From Volvox africanus (taxonomy: Eukaryota; Chlorophyta; Chlorophyceae; Chlamydomonadales; Volvocaceae): a stretch of 64,000 nt of DNA. The notes beneath the pieces are model-generated. The model did no database searches, was not told the DNA's origin, and saw nothing but the letters and a program-made list of their open reading frames with translations. Below are positions 45,020-57,119 of the stretch, piece by piece. The stretch spans positions 963,001 through 1,027,000 of the forward strand of contig BSDZ01000094.1 of the NCBI GenBank assembly GCA_030268105.1, written 5' to 3'. Within the stretch, counting starts at the first letter, position 1; every line of letters begins with the position of its first letter. A program made the position numbers and the translations under genes.

Positions 45020-45454
45020 ATGGTGAGTACCAGCGACGAGCCACGAGGACCGCTAGATACCTTCGCCGAAGACCTAGGCCACGCCGTTTTGGACGCCGCT
45101 GCTTCCGGTTTGTAATTTGCTTAATTGCTTTTGTTTAGATTGCTGCACTTGTTGTGTAAGTGTACGCTCTGAGTCGCAGGTAATCTCAGTGCACCGGCTT
45201 TGCTTGCCGCGGCGACTGAGACCGGCTTTCGTCCGGACCAGTTGGCGACTCTCATCGCCCAAACCACGGAGATCCATACTCAGCTGGGCAAGTACTTGCT
45301 GAAGTTACTGGATCTTCTCAAGAGTACTGTCGGTAGGCTCACCGAATCGCTTTGTACTCTTGCTTTTGCGATAGAAGTCGGCTTCTATTACGCAAAACTA
45401 GGGTATCGCTTTGTGTTCCATGTCTGCGGAGCACACCGATACGCCGCACACTAG
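45020..45454 (+). CDS. Leader ORF (ORF0) of gypsy D, two exons
   Basis: Exon 1 is 45020-45107 (MVSTSDEPRGPLDTFAEDLG). The proposed intron is 45108-45179, from GTTTGT to gagtcgcag, 72 bp. Exon 2 is 45180-45454 (NLSAPALLAAATETGFRPDQ and onwards). The spliced frame is continuous, 363 nt, 120 residues. Without splicing a TAA at 45112 ends it. The 3' end overlaps the gag ATG (45420) by 35 nt. The centre is helical and leucine-rich; no family is recognised. Four copies keep both segments open. Confidence 0.52.
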
Positions 45455-46598
45455 CTTAGCAAGCCAGCCCGATTTTGCTGTGACTGCTAGAGCTTCAGGG
45501 CTTGAGACTGTTGGCACGCGAGCCACTCAAGAGTCCCTTACTTTCCAGACCCCTGCTCACTTAATTGTGCCGCATTCAGCAGTTAACACCAATATGGACA
45601 ACACTGCTGGACCAAGGGTTCTGCCATTACCTCAAGCTCGAGGGCATGATGACATCCCTGAGGTGATGAGATTGACGATTCCCGTTCCTAGGCTTAATAT
45701 TTCGCTGACCGACAAGACACCAGGGCACGACATAGCCGATGCAACTCGTGCGTACGTGCGTGACGCAAAATTGTACCTCCAAGCTGTCCATGGTGGCGAC
45801 AATGACGGTATCAAGTGTCTTTTCCTTGGTAACACCCTCGAGGGCTCAGCGAAGTTGACCGCCGCCCTGCTCTCACGATTCGCTACTGCGGTTCAAGCAC
45901 GTGATGTGGAAGCTCGTAATGCTTTGGCAGCCAGTAGCTACCACATGCGACGGGACGAAAATGTACCTGCGTACCAGTCACGCTTCGAAGCACTTGTGAC
46001 TCCCATTGCTGACCTCACCGAATCTGAACGTGTCTTTTGGTTTAGGCGAGGCCTAACGAAACTTTTGGCTAAATGGTGTGCTACTGACTTGGTTGGAGCG
46101 CAGATCAAGTCGTATGACGCTTTAGTCGCTTTTGCTAAGGGCGCGGAGATACGAATTCTTGCCGGCGAGGAAGAAGTCAAGTCTGCCCCTCGTGCAAATA
46201 CTGTGCAAGTGCAGGATCCGCTTGGGGAAGCTGTAGCTCTCGACCAGGACCTCGGCGCGACCCGCCCCACGCCTACGGCCGCGACGCGACGCAGCCACGG
46301 GCACCGCAAGGCGCGTGGGGGCGCTAGCTCGGGTGTTCGTGGTACAGGAGGAGCAGGTCCGAGCTCGGACCCAGCTAGGAACAGGAAGCGTGGTGGTGTG
46401 CCGTCGTCGGCAGCCGCACAGCGTTCCGACCCCAACACGAAGCACACTCGTACGGACGACACATTCATGCCAAAATGGAATTGCAATCGTTCCGAATTCG
46501 AGCGTCAGAAATTGGCCAACGTTTGTCTTCGGTGTGCGGAGAGCGATTCCACGAAAGATTGCCCTCTAATGCCGCCGTTTGTACCTCAGCCGAAATAG
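45420..46598 (+). CDS. gag: Gag of gypsy D, in-frame capsid deletion
   Basis: The ORF is open from ATG 45420 to TAG 46596-46598. Compared with copies B and E, 18 residues of the capsid region (the block beginning KDWYRNWTNARG) are missing in frame near 45855, giving EGSAKLTAALLSRF. The deletion removes a conserved tryptophan block, so particle assembly may fail. The knuckle is CLRCAESDSTKDC, where the zinc-binding histidine is replaced by aspartate. Confidence 0.9.
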   Translation: MSAEHTDTPHTSLASQPDFAVTARASGLETVGTRATQESLTFQTPAHLIVPHSAVNTNMDNTAGPRVLPLPQARGHDDIPEVMRLTIPVPRLNISLTDKTPGHDIADATRAYVRDAKLYLQAVHGGDNDGIKCLFLGNTLEGSAKLTAALLSRFATAVQARDVEARNALAASSYHMRRDENVPAYQSRFEALVTPIADLTESERVFWFRRGLTKLLAKWCATDLVGAQIKSYDALVAFAKGAEIRILAGEEEVKSAPRANTVQVQDPLGEAVALDQDLGATRPTPTAATRRSHGHRKARGGASSGVRGTGGAGPSSDPARNRKRGGVPSSAAAQRSDPNTKHTRTDDTFMPKWNCNRSEFERQKLANVCLRCAESDSTKDCPLMPPFVPQPK

Positions 46599-46637
46599 GG
46601 GCTTGCCTGGGTTCCTGCGGAGGGGGCTCTACGTGGG
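46596..46637 (+). promoter_or_regulatory. Gag-Pol readthrough signal of gypsy D
   Basis: UAG is followed by 7 nt, CCTGGGT, an 18-nt loop and ACGTGGG. The stem keeps 6 of 7 pairs, with wobble pairs, so it is weaker than in A, B and E. Confidence 0.5.
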
Positions 46638-48517
46638 TTTTCTGAACTAACACGTGGTCGGTGGTCATCCTTACGGCCAGCCGTGAAGGCATTGTTGCCT
46701 TGCGTACTTGGACACATCGAGCGAGTCATGGCGCGACGTATCACGCTTGACGGACGCACGGGACTTCTCTGCTTCGATCCGTTGTGTAATCTGTTTACAC
46801 CTCGCCGTCCCCTGTCGTCTATCGATCTGTCCAACCACGTGGTTTTGTTCATCCCCTCGTCTCTGCGTGAGATGTCGGAACAGTTGGCCATATACAGGAG
46901 GTGTAGGCGTCAATATCCAGGCACTGCCGCATGTGTTTTACTCCCTGCTTTCTGTCGGCGCAAGGCAGAGGCATCGTTAAGGGGTATGCGGTGTGTCCAC
47001 CGGTTCGTGCCGGGCACCGTTTTGTTTAATGGTGTGGATCGGGAGGGTACGCTGGCTCTGTGGCCACGCCTATCCTACTCGGTTGACGTTTGGTACGAAG
47101 CTCCTGACGGGGGTGCCGTTGGTTACGGACCCGCCCTAAGTGCACTGACGTTATCTGCTGGGCAGTCGACTGTCCTAGATAACCGTGTCCCTGTGGTTCA
47201 GATCGGTCTGAATGGCCGTACTCTGAAGGCACTTGTTGACACCGGTGCCAGCGACGACTTCATCTCTGTCGCAGAGGTGAAAGCACTGGGGTTGTCCCCA
47301 GAGTCGTCTGATTGTCCACAGGTTACCCTTGCTGACGGGGGTAAGCATCCCATCGTGGGCAGGATTACCCTTAGCCTATCGTTAGGCCCTTTGCGTGTTG
47401 TGACCCGGCCGTACGTGCTGCAGGGCTTGGCAGAGACTGCACCGTACATTATGGGGTCCTCGACATTACGACAGTACCGCGCGCGCATCGACATGGAGAC
47501 CGCAACCCTGCATATGTGCAAGGGTACTCTGTCGATAAAGGTACCTTTCCTGTCGTTCGAACATGTCGCACCAAAGGAGGGCGAAACTGAGGCGGTGCCT
47601 ATGGTTAATTTCGCTGTGACCGCAATGGCCGCGCGAATCGAACCAGAGCTAGTCGGGTGTAAGGAGGCCGTCCGTTTGTTACGGAAGGGCGCGCACGGAC
47701 TGCTTTTAAGGCCGCGGGTGGGCTGTTGTGCCACCACCGCGCAGATTTCTGCGGATCCTGAGGTTGAGACCCTACTGTCGCAGTATGAGGACGTCTTCAA
47801 AGATATCCCTGGGCTGCGTCCTGTTGATCACACAATCCCTCTCATGCCTGGAGCGCAGCCTGTGGCCCGGCCAATGTACAGGTTGAGTCCATTGGAGCTG
47901 GACGAGGTGAAGCGCCAGGTGACGGATCTACTCGCGAAGGGTATGATACGCCCCAGCACATCCCCGTATTCTGCACCGATTTTGTTTGTCGGTAAGAAGG
48001 ATGGGACCTTGCGCATGTGCATCGATTATCGGGGGTTAAATGCGAATACGGTGAAAAATCGCTACCCTTTGCCACGCGTCGACGACCTGTTGGATAAGCT
48101 GAAGGGCTCGGCTTATTTTTCCTCGATTGACTTACAACAGGGCTACAATCAGATTCGCATCGCTGCCTCTGATATCCCGAAAACCGCTTTTCGGACGCCC
48201 TTCGGTCACTTCGAGTATACGGTTCTATCGTTTGGTTTGACTAATGCCCCTGCGACGTTTCAGGCGGTTATGGACCGAATGTTTAGACCGTTTATCGACA
48301 GGTTCGTTGTATGCTACCTGGATGACATCTTGGTATACTCTAAGACGCACGAGGAGCACTTGGAGCATCTTCGGCTCGTGCTCGACGTTATGAGGCGGGA
48401 GCAATTGTTTGCTAAACGCGCCAAATGCTTTTGGGCGCAGCCTCAGGTGGAATATTTGGGCCACATTGTGTCGGCCACCGGTGTGAAGATGGACCCGCGG
48501 AAGGTCGCCGTGGTTCG
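46599..48517 (+). pseudogene. pol: Pol of gypsy D, N-terminal half (PR-RT)
   Basis: It is open in frame after the UAG through protease ([12 protein letters not shown] near 47232) and RT (YLDD near 48316) to KVAVVR, where the LTR of E begins at 48518. The part encoding the RT connection, RNase H and the integrase core is absent from the window. Confidence 0.93.
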
Positions 48518-49341
48518 TGTTGAACCTCTCGTTCGCGTTTGCTCATAAGTATCTGCGCATCTGAAGACTTTCGACACCGATGCGCGAGCACTTGCAAGTA
48601 CAGCAAGGCAGGCGAGAGCAAACAGAGACAGCGGAAGACTTCAAGACGAAGAGAGAGATAACTTACAGTTTTACAGACCGGAACGATGCAATGGATGAAA
48701 TCACCGTCAGCGCCGGAAGCAAGCAATCATCACACGGCGGTGATTAGCGAAGTTCAGGCTTAGCTCGGGCTAAGTAGAAATGTGTATAGCAATTATAATG
48801 TAGAACACACGAGTGTTCTCCGGTATCGAATGTCTCCTCTAGCTTAGCCGTCCTCGCATCTGTTATACTCGCAGCATCGCAGTGCCGTACGATTCACATT
48901 AGGAGGCCGATCCTAGATGTGACAACCCTACTGCGTATGAGCAATGTCTACGTATAACAACGTATAAGCCTTTCCGGCATTCGCATGATGCAAGGGTCCG
49001 GATAACGATATCCGGTTGCAAGGCATGGATTGCGACGAGTGTGGCGCTCTCAACGTGTGCTGTGATGAAGTAATATAATAACAAATAATATTACTTATCG
49101 TTTCGTAGCACGAGAATAATGCGCACTTCAATGCTTCGGTTATTCATGCATGCTAGGCGGATTTGCCATGATGCGATGTCGCGATGGATAATGATGCCAT
49201 GCTAAATGCATATATAAATGTATACGAATACATTTATATAATGCAGATTCATGCATATGTAATGCGTTCATCACAATAGCACTTCGCCTAGTAGGATCGC
49301 GTCGACCTACGCGTCGGCAGGAAATGAACCGTAGCACAACA
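48518..49341 (-). repeat. 3' LTR of gypsy E
   Basis: Its outer end reads TGTTGAACC instead of TGTTGTACC. About 2% of positions differ from the partner LTR in the first 230 bases by eye. Confidence 0.93.
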
Positions 49342-49399
49342 ATTATCCCCCCTCCCGTATGCAGCGTCCTCACTGCATCGTACAGCATCGACTGCGGGG

Positions 49400-52300
49400 T
49401 CATTGGGTTTGCGTGGCGCGTTTGCGGGCTTCTTCGAGCAAGGGCTTCATGTCCTGCGAGAAGTTGCGCGCCGGTTCCCATGAGTTGTGCTCGTCGGTAT
49501 ACCCTGTCCACTTGACCAAGTACTCGTGTACTGTCCGCTTACGTTGGTGTCGGCCCACACGACGCGCGCGATAATCTAACACCTGCTCCACGTCGTAAAA
49601 CTTCTGTTTACCAGCGATCCAGGTCTCGGGAACTGGTTCGATCGCTGCGGGGGTGTTAGTAGGGTCACGGACGGGCTCCGTACCACGATACGGACGTATA
49701 AGCGATACGTGAAACGTGGGGTGAATGGTCATATCAGAGGGCAATGCAAGCTCCACAGCCACATTCCCGACCATGCGCACAACAGGATACGGACCAATCC
49801 AGCGGGGTAAGAGTTTTCGGGATCCGTCGGCCAAGGAACGCAAGTTCTTGGTGCTTAGCAACACGAGTTGCCCTTCCAAAAAAGTCACATCCTGCTTGGA
49901 TTTGTTGTAGTATTCCGTCATTCATTGCTGTGCCGCGTCCAAACATGACTTCGCGTCTGTAATTCGGGACATAAAAGACTTGGCAAAAAGTTTAGCAGCA
50001 GGCACGTTCACTTCCAACTCACGCCACACGGGTAGCGCGGGATGAAATCCATAGTTGAGAAAGAACGGACTTTTGCCTGTGGAGCGGTTAACAGCGTTGT
50101 TAAGCGCGAATTCTGCCTCAGTCAAATACGTATCCCAAACAAGTGGCGTGCGACCAGCATAATTGCGCAACATATCACCCAACGTGCGATTTGTGCGTTC
50201 GGTTTGACCATCGGTCTGCGGGTGATACGCCGTGCTCAGGTTGACGCGCATGCCAACTAATTTGCAGAGCGCTTCCCAAAACTTAGACGTGAACTGGCCA
50301 CCGCGATCCGAGATCACATTTTTGGGAACCCCGTGTAACCGAACCACATTGTCGAAAAACAAACGTGCGGTTTGCTCAGCCGTGCAGGATGATGTGCATG
50401 GTGCCAGGTGAACCATCTTAGTCAGACGATCGACCATTACGAACACCGCATCGTATCCCCCCTCAGTTTTGGGCAGCGCGACTACGAAGTCCATGGAAAC
50501 ACTTTCCCAAGGCGCATCCGGAACAGGCAACGGTTGCAACAACCCATGGCCCTTACCGGACAAAGCCTTATTGCGCTGGCACAGACTGCATGTCTGGACG
50601 AAGTTCGCCGCATCCTTAGCCAAACGAGGCCACCAAAAGGAACGTTGCACCAAGTCGATCAATCGCTTGCTACCAGGGTGTCCTGCTAACGGGTCCTCGT
50701 GGAACCGCGCAAGGATGTCGTAGCGTAGCGCGTCGTCGTTCGGAACGACGATTTGCGTAGCTGCACCCTCCGTCCGTAGCCAAAGGCCATTCTGCTTGCG
50801 AAAGTTTTCTACATTAGCCGGGTCCGCGAACCAGGCCTCTGCGTTGTAGGCAACCTTCAACCGCTCCGTGAGGTCCGTCGCGATCGGTACCTCCTCGCTA
50901 CGCGGCCGCACGACGGGCGCTGCCAAAATTGCAGCGTGTAGCGACGGATGTCGACTGAGAGCATCGGCAATATTCAATTTACCAGAAATATACTCCCAGG
51001 TGCAGTCGAACCTAGCTAGATATTCCATCCATCTAGCTTGACGGAGGTTCAACGTCGGAACGCTTTGCAAAAACGTTAGGGGCTTATGGTCAGTTTTTAA
51101 AGTAAACGGGCGTCCCTCGAGGTAACAGCGCCATTCCTTTAAAGCATGCAGCACTGCCAGAAGCTCCTGTTCCCCGGTGGTGTAGCGAATCTCCGCACCA
51201 GAAAACTTCTTACTTGTGAAGGCGATCGGTCGCCCTTCCTGTAACAAAACAGCGCCGCTTCCAAATATTGAGGCATCAGACACTACCTCAACACGAAATG
51301 GCAACGAGTAATCAGGGAATGCAAGGGTGACATCTTCGGCAACGATTCGTTTGAGCTCTTCGAATGCCCGCTGGCATTGCGACGTCCACGACTCGAGCAA
51401 AACAAAAACGCCTTTGCGAGTTAAGTTAGTAAGCGGGGCCGCAATGATGGAATATTTTTCAATGAACTTCCGGAAATAATTGGTCAAGCCAAGGAACTTA
51501 CGCAGCTCCGTGAGGTTCTGAGGCGCGGGCCAATCACGAACCACGGCGACCTTCCGCGGGTCCATCTTCACACCGGTGGCCGACACAATGTGGCCCAAAT
51601 ATTCCACCTGAGGCTGCGCCCAAAAGCATTTGGCGCGTTTAGCAAACAATTGCTCCCGCCTCATAACGTCGAGCACGAGCCGAAGATGCTCCAAGTGCTC
51701 CTCGCGCGTCTTAGAGTATACCAAGATGTCATCCAGGTAGCATACAACGAACCTGTCGATAAACGGTCTAAACATTCGGTCCATAACCGCCTGAAACGTC
51801 GCAGGGCATTAGTCAAACCAAACGATAGAACCGTATACTCGAAGTGACCGAAGGGCGTCCGAAAAGCGGTTTTCGGGATATCAGAGGCAGCGATGCAAAT
51901 CTGATTGTAGCCCTGTTGTAAGTCAATCGAGAAAAAATAAGCCGAGCCCTTCAGCTTATCCAACAGGTCGTCGACGCGTGGCAAAGGGTAGCGATTTTTC
52001 ACCGTATTCGCATTTAACCCCCGATAATCGATGCACATGCGCAAGTTCCCATCCTTCTTACCGACAAACAAAATCGGTGCAGAATACGGGGATGTGCTGG
52101 GGCGTATCATACCCTTCGCGAGTAGATCCGTCACCTGGCGCTTCACCTCGTCCAGCTCCAATGGACTCAACCTGTACATTGGCCGGGCCGTAGGCTGCGC
52201 TCCAGGCGCGAGAGGGATCGTGTGATCAACAGGACGCATAGGTGGTAGGCCAGGGATGTCTTGGAAGACGTCCTCATACTGCGACAGTAGGGCCTCAACC

Positions 52301-52864
52301 TCAGGATCCGCAGAAATCTGCGCGGTGGTGACACAACAGCTCACCCGCGGCCTTAAAAGCAGTCTGTGCGCGCCCTTCCGTAACAAACGGACGGCCTCCT
52401 TACGCCCGACTAGCTCTGGTTCGATTCGCGCGGCCATTGCGGTCACAGCGAAATTAACCATAGGCACCGCCTCAGTTTCGCCCACCTTTGGTGCGACATG
52501 TTCGAACGACAGGAAAGGTACCTTAATCGACAGAGTACCCTTGCACATATGCAGGGTTGCGGTCTCCATGTCGATGCGCGCGCGGTACTGTCGTAATGTC
52601 GAGGACCCCATAATGTACGGTGCAGTCTCTGCCAAGCCCTGCAGCACGTACAGCCGGGTCACAACACGCAAAGGGCCTATCGATAGGCTAAGGGTAATCT
52701 TGCCCACGATGGGATGCTTACCCCCGTCAGCAAGGGTAACCTGTGGACAATCGGACGACTCTGGGGACAACCCCAGCGCGTTCACCTCTGCGACAGAGAT
52801 GAAGTCGTCGCTGGCACCGGTGTCAACAAGTGCCTTCAGAGTACGGCCATTCAGACCGATCTGA
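49400..52864 (-). pseudogene. pol: Pol of gypsy E with TGA, frameshift and N-terminal deletion
   Basis: The order of domains is as in B. The N-terminal pol region and part of the protease flank are missing: the sequence jumps at about 52864 from the protease start ([17 protein letters not shown]) to the segment right after the Gag stop. A one-base loss near 51805 shifts the frame in RT after FGLTNA. TGA at 49922-49924 replaces an arginine (CGA) in the integrase. The chromodomain end is open (stop at 49400-49402). Confidence 0.93.
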
Positions 52865-52921
52865 ACGCGTTAGTTCAGAATACCCAGGTAGAGCCCCCTC
52901 CGCAGGAACCCGGGCAAGCCC

Positions 52922-54151
52922 CTATTTCGGCTGAGGTACAAACGGCGGCATTAGAGGGCAATCCTTCGTAGAATGGCTCCCCCCACACCATAGACAAACG
53001 TTGGCCAATTTTCGACGCTCGAATTCGGAACGATTGCAATTCCATTTTGGCATGAATGTGTCGTCCGTACGAGTGCGCTTCGCGTTGGGGTCGGAACGCT
53101 GTGCGGCTGCCGACGACGGCGCACCACCACGCTTCCTGTTCCTAGCTGGGTCCGAGCTCGGACCTGCTCCTCCTGTACCACGAACACCCGAGCTAGCACC
53201 CCCATGCGCCTTGCGTCGCCCGTGGCTGCGTCGCGTCGCGGCCGTAGGCGTGGGGTGGGTCGCGCCGAGGTCCTGGTCGAGAGCTACAGCTTCCCCAAGC
53301 GGATCCTGCACTTGCACAGTATTTGCACGAGGGGCAGACTTGACTTCTTCCTCGCCGGCAAGAATTCGTATCTCTGCACCCTTAGCAAATTCGACTAAAG
53401 CGTCATACGACTTGATCTGCGCTCCAACCAAGTCAGTAGCACACCATTTAGCCAAAAGTTTCGTTAGGCCTCGCCTAAACCAAAAGACACGCTCAGATTC
53501 GGTGAGGTCAGCGATGGGAGTCACAAGTGCTTCGAAGCGTGACTGGTACGCAGGTACATTTTCGTCCCGACGCATGTGGTAGCTACCGGCTGCCAAAGCA
53601 TTACGAGCTTCCACATCACGTGCTTGAACCACATTAGTGAATCGTGAGAGCAGGGCGGCGGTCAACTCGTCAAAAGTATAGCGACCACGGGCGTTCGTCC
53701 AATTGCGATACCAGTCCTTCGCTGAGCCCTCGAGGGTGTTACCAACGAAAAGACACTTGATACCGTCATTGTCGCCACCATGGACAGCTTGGAGGTACAG
53801 TTTTGCGTCACGCACGTACGCACGAGTTGCATCGGCTATGTCGTGCCCTGGTGTCTTGTCGGTCAGCGAAATATTAAGCCTAGGAACGGGAATCGTCAAT
53901 CTCATCACCTCAGGGATGTCATCATGCCCTCGAGCTTGAGGTAATGGCAGAACCCTTGGTCCAGCAGTGTTGTCCATATTGGTGTTCACTGCTGAATGCG
54001 GCACAATTAAGTGAGCCGGGGTCTGGAAAGTAAGGGATTCTTGAGTGGCTCGCGTGCCAACAGTCTCAAGCCCTGAAGCTCTAGCAGTCACAGCAAAATC
54101 GGGCTGGCTTGCTAAGCTAGTGTGCGGCGTATCGGTGTGCTCCGTAGACAT
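52922..54151 (-). CDS. gag: Gag of gypsy E, intact
   Basis: The ORF starts at ATG 54151 and ends with UAG at 52922-52924, about 409 residues. The capsid includes KDWYRNWTNARGRYTFDE, and the zinc knuckle CLWCGGSHSTKDC retains CX2CX3HX4C. The readthrough stem (CCCGGGT/ACCTGGG around an 18-nt loop) follows the stop. The pol deletion begins shortly after, so this copy could supply Gag but not Pol. Confidence 0.93.
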   Translation of the reverse strand: MSTEHTDTPHTSLASQPDFAVTARASGLETVGTRATQESLTFQTPAHLIVPHSAVNTNMDNTAGPRVLPLPQARGHDDIPEVMRLTIPVPRLNISLTDKTPGHDIADATRAYVRDAKLYLQAVHGGDNDGIKCLFVGNTLEGSAKDWYRNWTNARGRYTFDELTAALLSRFTNVVQARDVEARNALAAGSYHMRRDENVPAYQSRFEALVTPIADLTESERVFWFRRGLTKLLAKWCATDLVGAQIKSYDALVEFAKGAEIRILAGEEEVKSAPRANTVQVQDPLGEAVALDQDLGATHPTPTAATRRSHGRRKAHGGASSGVRGTGGAGPSSDPARNRKRGGAPSSAAAQRSDPNAKRTRTDDTFMPKWNCNRSEFERRKLANVCLWCGGSHSTKDCPLMPPFVPQPK

Positions 54152-54550
54152 GGAACACAAAGCGATACCCTAGATTTGCGTAATAGAAGCCGACTTCTAT
54201 CACAAAAGCAAGAGTACAAAGTGATTCGGTGAGCCTACCGACAGTACTCTTGAGAAGATCCAGCAAACTCAGCAAGTACTTGCCCAGCTGAGTATGGATC
54301 TCCGTAGTTTGGGCGATGAGAGTCGCCAACTGGTCCGGACGAAAGCCGGTCTCAGTCGCCGTGGCAAGCAAAGCCGGTGCACTGAGATTACCTGCGACTC
54401 AGAGCGTACACTTACACAACAAGTGCAGCAATCTAAGCAAAAGCAATTAAACGATTACAAACCGGAGGCAGCGGCGTCCAAAACGGCGCGGCCTAGGTCT
54501 TCGGCGAAGGTATCTAGCGGTCCCCGTGGCTCGTCGCTGGTACTCGCCAT
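54117..54550 (-). CDS. Leader ORF (ORF0) of gypsy E, probably spliced
   Basis: ATG 54550 opens MASTSDEPRGPLDTFAEDLG. The second segment (LLATATETGFRPDQLATLIA) is open to 54117. Splice-site bases match those proposed in D. Confidence 0.5.
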
Positions 54551-54619
54551 AGAAAGAACCTACTTCCGATTTAGACACAAAAGAGACAGTTAGGCAACGA
54601 ACCTGTCTCGATACCAAAT

Positions 54620-55443
54620 TGTTGTACCTCTCGTTCGCGTTTGCTCATAAGTATCTGCGCGTCTGAAGACGTTCGACACCGATGCGCGAGCACTTGCAAG
54701 TACAGCAAGGCAGGCGAGAGCAAACAGAGACAGCGGAAGACTTCAAGACGAAGAGAGAGATAACTTACAGTTTTACAGACCGGAACGATGCAATGGATGA
54801 AATCGCCGTCAGCGCCGGAAGCAAGCAATCATCACGCGGCGGTGATTAGCGAAGTTTAGGCTTAGCTCGGGCTAAGTAGAAATGCGTATAGCAATTATAA
54901 TGTAGAACACACGAGTGTTCTCCGGTATCAAATGTCTCCTCTAGCTTAGCCGTCCTCGCATCTGTTATACTCGCAGCATCGCAATGCCGTACGATTCACA
55001 TTAGGAGGCCGATCCTAGATGTGACAACCCTACTGCGTAGGGGCGATGTCTACGTATAACAACGTGTAAGCCTTTCCGGCATTTGCATGATGCAAGGGTC
55101 CGGATGACGATATCCGGTTGCAAGGCATGGATTGCGACGAGTGTGGCGCTCTCAACGTGTGCTGTGATGAAGTAATATAATAACAAATAATATTACTTAT
55201 CGTTTCGTAGCACGAGAATAATGCGCACTTCAATGCTTCGGGCATTCATGCATGCTAGGCGGATTTGCCATGATGCGATGTCGCGATGGTTAATGATGCC
55301 ATGCTAAATGCATATATAAATGTATACGAATACATTTATATAATGCAGATTCATTCATATGTAATGCGTTCATCACAAAAGCACTTCGCCTAGTAGGATC
55401 GCGTCGACCTACACGTTGGCGGGAAATGAACCGTAGCACAACA
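54620..55443 (-). repeat. 5' LTR of gypsy E
   Basis: It is the partner of 48518-49341. A primer site (complement TGGTATCGAGACAGG, 54602-54616) lies 3 nt inside. Confidence 0.93.
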
Positions 55444-56237
55444 GAAATCGCACGTTGGGTGATATGTTGCGCAATTATGCTGGTCGCACACCACTTGTTT
55501 GGGATACGTATTTGACTGCGGCAGAATTCGCGCTTAACAACGCTGTTAACCGCTCCACAGGCAAAAGTCCGTTCTTTCTCAACTATGGATTTCATCCCGC
55601 GCTACCCGTGTGGCGTGAGTTGGAAGTGAACGTGCCTGCTGCTAAACTTTTTGCCAAGTCTTTTATGTCCCGAATTACAGACGCGAAGTCATGTTTGGAC
55701 GCGGCACAGCAACGAACGACGGAATACTACAACAAATCTAAGCAGGATGTAACGTTTTCGGAAGGGCAACTCGTGTTGCTAAGCACCAAGAACTTGCGTT
55801 CCTTGGCCGACGGGTCCCGAAAACTCTTACCCCGCTGGATTGGTCCGTATCCTGTCGTGCGCACAGTTGGGAATGTGGCTGTGGAGCTTGCATTGCCCTC
55901 TGATATGACCATTCACCCCACGTTTCACGTATCACTTGTTTGTCCGTATCGTGGTACGGAACCCGTCCCTGAGCCTACTAACGCCCCCGCAGCGATCGAA
56001 CCAGTTCCCGAGACCTGGATCGCTGGTAAACAGAAGTTTTACGATGTGGAGCGGGTGTTAGATTATCGCGCGCGTCGTGTGGGCCGACACCGACGTAAGC
56101 GGACAGTACACGAGTACTTGGTCAAGTGGACAGGGTATACCGACGAGCACAACTCATGGGAACCGGCACGCAACTTCTCGCAGGACATGAAGCCCTTGCT
56201 CGAAGAAGCCCGCAAACGCGCCACGCAAACCCAATGA
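55444..56237 (+). pseudogene. pol: Pol of gypsy D, C-terminal part (integrase end, chromodomain)
   Basis: It resumes at LGDMLRNYAGRTP and runs open through the GPY/F module ([14 protein letters not shown]) and chromodomain ([18 protein letters not shown]) to TGA 56235-56237. A polypurine tract (gggaggggggataat, 56281-56295) follows directly before the 3' LTR. Confidence 0.93.
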
Positions 56238-56295
56238 CCCCGCAGTCGATGCTGTACGATGCAGCGAGGACGCTGCATACGGGAGGGGGGATAAT

Positions 56296-57119
56296 TGTTG
56301 TGCTACGGTTCATTTCCCGCCAACGCGTAGGTCGATGCGATCCTACTAGGCGAAGTGCTATTGTGATGAACGCATTACATATGCATGAATCTGCATTATA
56401 TAAATGTATTCGTATACATTTATATATACATTTAGCATGGCATCATTATCCATCGTGACATCGCATCATGGCAAATCCGCCTAGCATGCATGAATGTCCG
56501 AAGCATTGAAGTGCGCATTATGCTCGTGCTACGAAACGGTAAGTAATATTATTGGTTATAATATTACTTCATTACAGCACACGTTAAGAGCGCCGCACTC
56601 GTCGCGATACATGCCTTGCAACCGGATATCGTTATCCGGACCCTTGCATCATGTGAATGCCAGAAAGGCTTATACGTTGTTATACGTAGACATTGCTCAT
56701 ACGCAGTAGGGTTGTCACATCTAGGATCGGCCTCCTAATGTGAATCGTACGGCACTGCGATGCTGCGAGTATAACAGATGCGAGGACGGCTAAGCTAGAG
56801 GAGACATTCGATACCGGAGAACACTCGTGTGTTCTACATTATAATTGCTATACACATTTCTACTTAGCCCGAGCTAAGCCTGAACTTCGCTAATCACCGC
56901 CGCGTGATGATTGCTTGCTTCCGGCGCTGACGGTGATTTCATCCATTGCATCGTTCCGACCTGTAAGACTGTAAGTTATATCTCTCTTCGTTTTGAAGTC
57001 TTCCGCTGTCTCTGTTTGCTCTCGCTTGCCTTGCTGTACTTGCAAGTGCTCGAGCATCGGTGTCGAAAGTCTTCAGACGCGCAGATACTTATGAGCAAAC
57101 GCGAACGAGAGGTACAACA
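56296..57119 (+). repeat. 3' LTR of gypsy D
   Basis: It matches 44127-44950. CTATC follows at 57120. Confidence 0.95.

Larger units (their letters stand above)
48518..55443 (-). mobile_element. Ty3/gypsy chromovirus copy E (family 2), defective, inside D
   Basis: LTRs at 48518-49341 and 54620-55443 (824 bp each) bracket a minus-strand element. The flanks differ (GTTCG left, GAAAT right) and the host copy D lacks about 1.3 kb between them, so the insertion site was later deleted or recombined. Confidence 0.93.
44127..57119 (+). mobile_element. Ty3/gypsy chromovirus copy D (family 2), split by copy E
   Basis: LTRs at 44127-44950 and 56296-57119 (824 bp each) are flanked by a perfect CTATC duplication (44122-44126 and 57120-57124) inside relic C'. 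Gag and the first half of pol are at 45420-48517 and the end of pol at 55444-56237. About 1.3 kb of pol is missing at the position of E. Confidence 0.95.
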
